From Trichoderma breve (Eukaryota > Ascomycota > Sordariomycetes > Hypocreales > Hypocreaceae): 64,000 bases of DNA. Under the pieces are notes generated by a model, which was given only the letters and a program-made list of their open reading frames with translations, was not told the origin of the DNA and did not search any database. Shown here in pieces: positions 56,757-64,000 of this stretch; positions within the stretch are counted from its first letter, which is position 1, and every line of letters begins with the position of its first letter. The stretch covers positions 7,068,001 through 7,132,000 of the forward strand of contig NC_079233.1 of the NCBI RefSeq assembly GCF_028502605.1, written 5' to 3'. Made by a program: the position numbers and the translations under genes.

Positions 56757-59114
56757 ATGATGGCAGCGGAAGACGTTGCTAACCCTCGCCCTAGACGACC
56801 TCCTGTTGTATGCGATCAGTGTCGAATTCGGAAGTTGAAATGTGACCGAAAGTTTCCTTGTAATCGCTGTCTGAAGTCAGTGGACAAGAGAGTCTGCACA
56901 TACACAAAGGCACCTCGCCCCAGAGACCTACCAGTTAGTTCTACAGAAAGCTCAGTTCTACGCCAGCCGGTACCCATAGCATCACCAGATATTAGCCTAG
57001 GCTCACCCCCAGGCCGAGAACAAAACTTGAATCCCGAAGATCCGCAAAGTCAACGCCTAGTATTAGATGAAAACAAAGCCAGTGAACTGTTTCCGTCATG
57101 GTGTTACCATGGGCAAGGAAGCTGGCAGAGTTTACTGAGAAGAGTAATCCCCCCCCCCCCCCCCCCCCCCCTTTCGATCTCTCTTTTCCTCTTCTCCAGA
57201 CATCATCTAGGTCGCTAAAGCTATTCACATAGATGGATGGATTTTATGACTATGTCCATCAAGCAATTGTATCGTTACCAAGCACTCTTCAAGCACATAA
57301 CGACATTGTGAACAAGATTACTCGCATTCCGAGGCAAGATGTGCCACCTCTTCGACGAGCTGAGCGGACCTATCTCTGTTCGCTGATTCCCCAACACGAC
57401 ACTGCTACGGAATTGATCAAAAATTACGAGACGTTCTGGGAAGTCAAATTTCGAATAATTTATATGCCTACATTTTGGAAGGAGTACCATCATCTACGAC
57501 AAGATCCTTCGACGACTGCCTTGGAATATCCGGCCAAACTACTGCTCGTTTTGCTGCTTGGATATCAATTACAGCACGCTGGCGAAAATACTCCGTCTTC
57601 TGAAAGAGAAAAATTGCCTAGGCACACAGCTCTCCTATGGCTACAAGCCGTTGAGTCTTGGCTATTCACTCATTTAGAAGTGATTAAACCAACCCTGGGC
57701 GTGATTCAAGTACTCTGTCTTCTAGCCCTCCCCACTAGACCTCTTACAACCAATAACTGGCACTCATATGCCACTACAGGGTATTTGATGAAACTGGCAG
57801 TAGTGATGGGTCTTCATACGGATCCGGGGAAATTAGCCCATATCTCTGCTACCGAAACTGAACTGAGGAGGAGACTATGGGCTACGATTATGGAAATCGA
57901 AATATCCAATTCCTTGGATAGAGGTCTCGCGCCAATGTTTACACTGGAAATGTTCGACACGCTGGCGCCTGCGAACCTGAACGACCAAGATTTGGAAGAG
58001 GGCTGCTTAGGCGCCGCAGCCAATCTCCCAACGGATTGCTGGTTTCAAATAACATTGCTGCAATCACTCCCACTTAGACTTGAGGTGTGCCAAGCGCTCA
58101 CCAGCCGCAAGTGTGAATTAACGTACCAGAAAGTACTCGATTTCGATACTGAGCTAAACAAAGCTTTATCACACTTGCACTCAACATCAAAAGATATGGT
58201 ACCGATGCACCCAAGTCTTCTACAGGACCGGTGGCGAGCCCGTATTACTATCCTGGATTTGCATATTCGCCGTTGTCTTCTGGCTGTGCACCAAACCTTC
58301 GTCATTTATCCCAAAGATCAAAAAATGTTCCATTATTCCCGGATGGCCTGTCTCGACTCCGCGTCCGTCTTCTTGTCAGCCCAGGACACCTTAGTTCATG
58401 AAGAACTAACCAGCTCTCTGTTGCTATCAACACAGTTACACGCCTTCATCTTAACATGTTTCCTGCTGATGCAACATGCAGTGCCAGGTATGATGCATTG
58501 CCAGGATGTGTTAATCTTCTCAAATAGACTAACTATCTCATGTAGAGTCATTTGCAAGCCAAGGTAGCCTCTCCTCCATGTGTACCTCGTGGATCCAAAC
58601 TCTACTTGAGAAAAGCAGGGATGCCGGTGCTAAAAATATCTATACCTATAAACGAGGTTTGAAAGAGTACACAATACAATGCTTCTTATTGCCATACAGT
58701 ATATGTCGCCATTCTTCAACTCCTTACCCAGACCGTATGGAGGCGGCGTCCCAGAGATACGGCGATGTGTGTTCCGCATTTTCTCATTCCCTAGAGCCTG
58801 AAGGCTCTCAAGACGATACAACTCTATCATCATCTACTTTAGTTGATCATCGGCCCAGATCCTTATCCGATTTCCTGCAAGATCAACCCTCGGTACCAAC
58901 GCTACATGAGGACGTTTCTTGGAACACCCTAAACAGCGTCGGCTCGAATGAATACTCGCTGGTGAGTCAGATCACAAATGATCTTGTAAGAAGTTTTTGA
59001 CGATGATTCTCTCAATTGTAGGGGATAGATACGAGCATTGAGGACTTCTTGCTTGGTGTACTGGGAGAGCACGACGACGAGACTCATCTATATAACTATG
59101 CCAACCACGTATAA
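56757..59114 (+). CDS. Zn2Cys6 fungal transcription factor
   Basis: A nuclear regulator of 716 residues. Exons 56757-57143, 57233-58487, 58546-58961 and 59022-59114 sum exactly. The zinc cluster C-x2-C-x6-C-x5-C-x2-C-x8-C begins at VVCDQCRIRKLKCDRKF near residue 17. A fungal-specific TF domain occupies the second exon, including FWEVKFRIIYMPTFWKEYH and the AVVMGLHTDPGKL and LRRRLWATIMEIE blocks. The first intron carries a run of 23 C just after its donor. Reading without removing this intron gives an apparent truncation. The C-terminal part is Ser-rich and acidic. It probably regulates the divergent MFS gene and neighbours (inferred). Confidence 0.88.
57149..57171. repeat. Poly(C) tract of 23 bases inside intron 1
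   Basis: Twenty-three consecutive C sit five bases after the splice donor at 57144. Such a run is prone to sequencing and replication slippage, but because it is intronic, length changes should not alter the protein. Confidence 0.9.
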
Positions 59115-59851
59115 CTCTGAGTGTACCTGCCTGTAATGAAGCCAAGCTCATGAGCGAACCGGATCTCCTGAACGAGTTCAATTTTTAACGGACCGCGTTC
59201 CCACTTAGCACGTCCAATTTGACCTCGCGAAGCTGATTGAGCAACCAAATGCTTCCCCGCGGAAAAGCTGTGGAGCATAAAGGTTGGGCAGATGGAGTGC
59301 AAGTTTAGATTCATTAATTTCTAGTCTCATTCCATTAGCGCCATTTTTGCGGTACTTTGGTAAGCTGTTTGGCCTCTCTTTTTGGTCCATACCACGAGTA
59401 TAGTTGCTTTGGAGAAAGGAAGACGAGGATAGGTGATTTTCATGCATTTCTTGCCCACACTAATAAAGACTAAACGAATAGTTCATTTTATTTTCATTTC
59501 CGAAGTAGCATCTTCTATTTTGGCCCATGATATGTAATACTAATAGCGCGGCAAGGCAAATGTCTACTTCGCCCGTCCAGCCGAGGTGAGATTTGCATCC
59601 AGCTCCCATAGCCCAGTCTTACGGCCGAAACATCGCCAACGCCCACATATCATCAGCACTAGCAAGATAGGGTAAGCTTTATCCTTTTGGAGTGGTAAGC
59701 ATACGTAACAGTAACATGTTAGTGAGAATATCCGTGTAGATATAAGGTACGACAGAAGGCATCCATTTAATCCCTAAGCCGGGGTGAACTATATGACAAA
59801 GTGTCGACTACCAAGGAAATTACACATCTTTGTTCATAACAGTTCGCAATT
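59115..59851. other. Intergenic region, no gene seen
   Basis: About 740 bases between the regulator and the dioxygenase gene. No coding signal is seen; it should hold the dioxygenase promoter. Confidence 0.5.
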
Positions 59852-60882
59852 ATGCCGACCAAAACCTCATCTACCACCGATCCGCAAGCCTCTGACCCAA
59901 TCGATCGAGACTACTATCTGCGCAAGCCAAAACCGCTCCCGTCGGATCCAGCCATACGTTCTCTAGCCCAGGCTGTGTTACGAGATGGATATGTAGTCAT
60001 TCCCAACGCCTTTACAGAAGCAGAGGCCCTTGAAGCAAAAGCAGAGATTGATCGACTTCATGGTCATCGCCCACGCATTGGCCGCGATTCATTTGATGGG
60101 TTTAAGACGAATCGTATCTTCGCTTTGCTGAACAAGACGCGCGTGTTTGACAAATTTTGCCTGATACCCCAAGTCCACGCACTCAACAACTTCTTCCTTG
60201 ACGATGATTACCTGATCTATATCATGGAGACAATTACTATCAACCCGGGCGAGAAGGCCCAAGTCCTTCATCACGATGATAGTGTCATTCGGCTGCCCAG
60301 ACCTCGACCTCCTGTCACGGCTGCTACGATGATTGTGTTAGATGATTACACTGAGATGAATGGCGCCACAAGAATTATTCCCGGAAGCCATCTCTGGGGC
60401 AGTGACAGATTGGGCGAAGAGTCAGAAGCCAAGTCGGTCGTCTGTCCCAGGGGCAGTGTTATTTATTTTCTCGGTACAACATGGCACTCTGGTGGAGCAA
60501 ATAGGAGCGATAAGCCACGATATGCTGCAACGATTCAATACTGCCAGCCCTATATTCGACCGTTGGAGAACTTAATGCTGGCTGTTGATCCCAGAAAAGC
60601 ACTTTCGGGCGAGATTCCGAAGAAGATTGTTGATATGATGGGTTATCGCAGTGCTATTCCTTTCGTGGGTTATGGTAAGCTATCCCGCTAATCAAGACAT
60701 GTCCTCCGTCACGAGTCATAGAGAGCAAATGCTAACGACGAGTTATTAAAGCCGATGGCCTCAATCCTAAAAAAGCCACAAATAGGTTGATCCGATGGTT
60801 ACAGGGTCCTGTAGACTACAACCCTCCCACCTTTGCCAAAGAAGCTGGTGAAAAAGAAAACAGAATCCTAAGCAAGTTGTGA
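59852..60882 (+). CDS. PhyH-type Fe(II)/2-oxoglutarate-dependent dioxygenase
   Basis: A phytanoyl-CoA dioxygenase family enzyme of 317 residues from exons 59852-60674 and 60752-60882 (intron 77 bases). The iron ligands are visible: the HxD motif in VLHHDDSV (about residue 144) and the distal histidine in GTTWHSGGANRS, with a following Arg (KPRYAATIQY) able to bind 2-oxoglutarate. The strand NGATRIIPGSHLWG is a hallmark of the family. Fungal members hydroxylate, desaturate or rearrange secondary metabolites (meroterpenoids, fumitremorgin-type and others). The substrate is unknown. It is followed by a P450 gene in the same direction. Confidence 0.92.
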
Positions 60883-62603
60883 AGCGTCCAATATCTCTTC
60901 GGGGGGGACAGCGGTGTCCCCTTGCCTGATCCAACAAAAATAAGACAGACCAACTGAACTACGAAGAGCCGAATTCCAGCCGCAAGCTATCTTGTATCAA
61001 TAAGTTCTCCATTGGTTACTTTGTTGTTTGTCCGCTTTTGTCTACGCTGGTCTCCTTCGTCAGCTTATGTTGGAGCCCAGGTCTAGGTGTCTTAGCGCTC
61101 ACGTACTGTATAATGCCTAGTTATGTTAACCCCATGGATTAGCTTAAAACTTAAACTATAGAGCCAAGTAGAAACAGCTTCCGTAGTGCTACTCGGTAAT
61201 TTAATAATTAACCTCAGAAGCCCAGAAAAGCCTCATACTGTCTTGTGCCGTAGGAAATGAGTAGGTTAATGGATATCGGTCGGACGCGTTGTATTTGTTT
61301 GATGCACCAAGAGCTATGTTTATTTCAGAAAACGTGTAGAATGATATTTAGCGTCCTCTTAGACTACATATTAATACGCATATCTTCTAGCCATAAGATT
61401 AACGTTGTCTTTGAGATATGTATAGCCAAGCATTGGCCGGCCATGCCCAGATTTTACCATAGCAGTAAGAACAACTATTCGGAAACACAGCAGTCACAAA
61501 CCCAGAAAATATATCCGTTGAATTATATGTTTAATTGGTCTAGGTTATTGTTTTGCTATTACACTGTCAATAGAGCCTCCCTACGTGTAGCCAGATTGTC
61601 CCCTGTACGCCCGGATATCGCTGCTTCCTAGATTCGTGACACTATTTTCAATAGTATGAGACAAAATTAAATGATATACGTCTTAATCTGCTAGCCAGCA
61701 TTAAATCATTAGTTGATAACGTGGAGTCTATCGGAGACGAAACAAAGTCCTTTCATCTAGCTCTGTATAAATGTGCCAACTCACAGGGTAAGTCGGCTGG
61801 GATATATGGGGTTTCTAGCCATTGCCATATCCAAAGACCGCCATGGCTTTGAACAGATGTGTGAAGTTGACATCAATCATGCTTTACTCAATCGGCTTGG
61901 AGTTCTCCTTGTAGGCCGCCAAAGAGAGTGCCTGTGTGGTAGCCTCAAAATGATGGGAGAGGTTCGGCGCTGGGACTTTGGCCCGAGAGCTCCATAGGCA
62001 GCTGGTAACTGACGTCTACATAGCTAAAGACGGGCAGTGGTACTCACACCACAGGCATATAACTTCGCTGAGATATTGAGCATCCCCTAGCACATGGGTA
62101 AGCACCTGATGTGGCCACAGATCTTGGACATGTACACGTGGATCGTGGGCCAGACAGCCTCCGAGAGATTGGATGACTGAAGTAATTATGTATACTGTAC
62201 GGAGTACATCTCGGCCCATATGGTTAGGAAAGGTTTGTGACATGTTATAATAGAGCCAAGCTAAGAGAACTGACTACACGTACTTCTTTAGCGCTGACTC
62301 TGTGTTTATTCGGTGTCTAACGCGTACAAGTAATAAAGTCCAACACTGAATAGCCTAATTGTCATTCCAACCAATGTGCTTTTTCGTTGGCCGTACTGCA
62401 AACATGATAAGCTCTCAAATTTCGTTCCCCGCATAAGGTACTAGTGAAGAAATGAGGCAGATAACCAAGAACACGTAGCTGTCGACGGGTTCTTAGCGTT
62501 ACGTCACATGAGGCTGTGTATCGCGTCGCAGGTCAGCATCTTCTGATTTTGCTCAACCTCATCGCCAAAGAGCCTTCGAACAGTTGGCTTTGAGAAAAGA
62601 AGG
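60883..62603. other. Gene-poor interval before the P450 gene
   Basis: About 1.7 kb, partly AT-rich. Plus-strand open frames at 61257-61631 and 61773-61997 lack family signals, splice-supported extensions or typical codon composition, and I do not call them. A TACGGAGTA copy is at 62198-62206. Confidence 0.45.
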
Positions 62604-64000
62604 ATGGAAGTGTTCAAGACCATTTCTTCACTGGCCGCCGGCCATCCCGTCGCATTTGCTCTGTGGTCATTGGTGTCTGCATTTGCCTTTCAAGTCCTCC
62701 AACGAGGATACCGACACCGCCGGTTTTACCGGAATCTGGTATGCACAAAAGCAGAAGAACAATATTGTTCTTATATGCACACCTCATCTTTATCATGAAT
62801 TGACGTAGTGACTGATAATCTTTTAAGCCTGGACCACCACACAGCGCTCTATGGGGTCATCTAAAGGTCTTGGGCGAGGTCTCTGCGACGATTCCCCAAA
62901 ACTCGCACCCTCAGGCATACTACACGGAAATTGCCAGAAAGTATAACCTCGAAGGCATATTTTACCTCGACTTGTGGCCAATTGCGGACTCAAGCGTTGT
63001 TCTGACAGATCCAACGCTTATGGAAGAGGTCACAGTGCGGAACCCTCTCCCGCAGCACACAATGGCTGAAGCTTTTCTATCCCCCATCATCGGCCCCAAT
63101 GTGATCGCAACCGTCAATGGCCCCGTTTGGAAGAGACTGCACAATGCCATGGCTCCAGCATTCTCATGGTCTCACATACGCACTCTAACTGCCGTCATGG
63201 TTGATGAGTGCGCCTTGTACCGTGCCGCCCTTGCGAAATATGCCAAATCTGGAGAAGTCTTCTCCGTCGAAGAGCTGTCCGCAAGGCTCATCTTTGACGT
63301 CATTGGTCGTGTTGTCTTCAACTTCCGTCTTCATGCTCAGACAGCCGACAGCCCGTACTTAAATGACCTTAGGGAATTAGTTGACCTCGCCCACAACCAA
63401 ACAGATCTGGTTGCAAGCTACAACCCCATCGCACGAGTGGCAAAGTGGTGGAAGAAACGCAAGGTCCTGGGCAGACTTCATCCTTTAATCCTCGGCAAAA
63501 TTAAGGACAGGTTAGACTTATTGTTGAACGAGGGGATTACGCCATCCAGAAAGGACCCGAGCAGCATTCTAGATCTGATGCTCCGAGAACATATACTGCA
63601 ATCTGAATCGAGCGGTGGAGGTAAAACAGCAAAGCAAATTAGTCTATCAGACACGGATACCCAGCTGCTTCTGACTAAGTTAGTGCTCTTTCGTTCGTTC
63701 GTTCATTCGTTTATTCATCTACTTGCCAATTTGCCCTAGCTAACAGGTTATTTGTATAGCATTAAGGGATTGCTTCTTGGTGGTCATGGTACTACCACTG
63801 ACAGCTTATGCGTGCGTACAACTTGTTCCCTTATCGGACTTGCTACTATTATACTAACTTAATCTAGTACATTCTCATGCTTCTGTCACAAGCTCCAACA
63901 GCGCTTAGAAAAATGCGACAAGAGCACGATGACGTCTTCGGCAAAGACTTTGATGGTACTGTAGAATTGCTACTAGACACACCAGCAAAGCTTCAGGATC
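62604..64000 (+). CDS. Cytochrome P450 monooxygenase (3' end beyond window)
   Basis: The N-terminal two thirds of a membrane-bound cytochrome P450. Exon 1 (62604-62738) gives a short membrane anchor (PVAFALWSLVSAFAFQVL). Exon 2 starts at 62828 with the proline-rich hinge PGPPHSALWGH and runs to 63678 through the B-C region WKRLHNAMAPAFSW, where the C-helix W-K-R-x-H is clear. Exon 3 (63760-63811) carries the I-helix GGHGTTTDS, in which the usual acidic residue before the Thr pair is absent. Exon 4 (63868 onward) starts the J helix and passes the window end before the ExxR and haem Cys motifs. The overall pattern resembles P450s of the sterigmatocystin/aflatoxin StcS-like group, but I cannot assign a family number. 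It probably tailors a secondary metabolite. Confidence 0.9.

Noticed and set aside
57144..57232. Frameshift caused by the poly(C) run in the Zn2Cys6 gene
   Set aside because: A GT...AG intron covers the run exactly, and both flanking exons are in phase, so no frameshift is needed.
61257..61631. 124-codon plus-strand open frame
   Set aside because: AT-rich with no recognisable motif, no supporting splice sites and no homologous feel. Probably chance.

Overview
The window is nuclear DNA from a filamentous ascomycete (Pezizomycotina). Genes are split by short introns of about 46-120 bases with GT...AG ends and CTAAC/CTGAC-type branch sites. The families are typical of these fungi: GH55 glucanase with WSC domains, CFEM protein, Zn2Cys6 regulators, UstYa/DUF3328 proteins and a fungal P450. 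I cannot name the genus. Where I give exon coordinates, I placed the splice sites by hand and checked that the exons sum to a whole number of codons.

Left part (1-22 kb): a secreted GH55 exo-beta-1,3-glucanase with two C-terminal WSC modules, a class C beta-lactamase-like serine hydrolase, a GNAT acetyltransferase and a glutathione S-transferase. Then comes a decaying stretch (10.8-13.0 kb) with remnants of a zinc-type alcohol dehydrogenase/quinone reductase, an amidase and an unidentified gene. It is followed by a small CFEM protein, a sulfotransferase-like P-loop protein, a bZIP factor with an AT-hook, an NAD(P)-dependent reductase and a histidine phosphatase. About 3.3 kb (22.1-25.4 kb) is almost empty apart from one GC-rich orphan exon fragment.

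Centre (25.4-44.8 kb): the most interesting part, a probable ribosomally made peptide (RiPP, dikaritin-like) gene cluster. A 143-residue precursor consists of a signal peptide and eight near-identical 15-residue units separated by KR/RR (Kex2) sites. Beside it are two divergently transcribed UstYa/DUF3328 proteins, each with two HxxHC motifs, then a SAM-dependent methyltransferase, an MFS transporter, an OPT oligopeptide transporter and an ABCC-type ABC transporter. A SET-domain protein with a signal peptide lies on the other side of the precursor. The likely logic is secretion, Kex2 excision of repeated cores, UstYa-type oxidative modification, possible methylation, and export. The exact borders are inferred.

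Right part (46-64 kb): a dienelactone hydrolase divergent from a Zn2Cys6 regulator, with a CCGGC-N7-GCCGG palindrome between them. After these come a second Zn2Cys6 regulator, a SnoaL/NTF2-like protein, a DHA1-type MFS transporter divergent from a third Zn2Cys6 regulator, a PhyH-type Fe(II)/2-oxoglutarate dioxygenase and a cytochrome P450 cut off by the window end. This could be the edge of a second metabolite cluster, but no backbone synthase is visible. I recognised no tRNA, rRNA or intact transposon.
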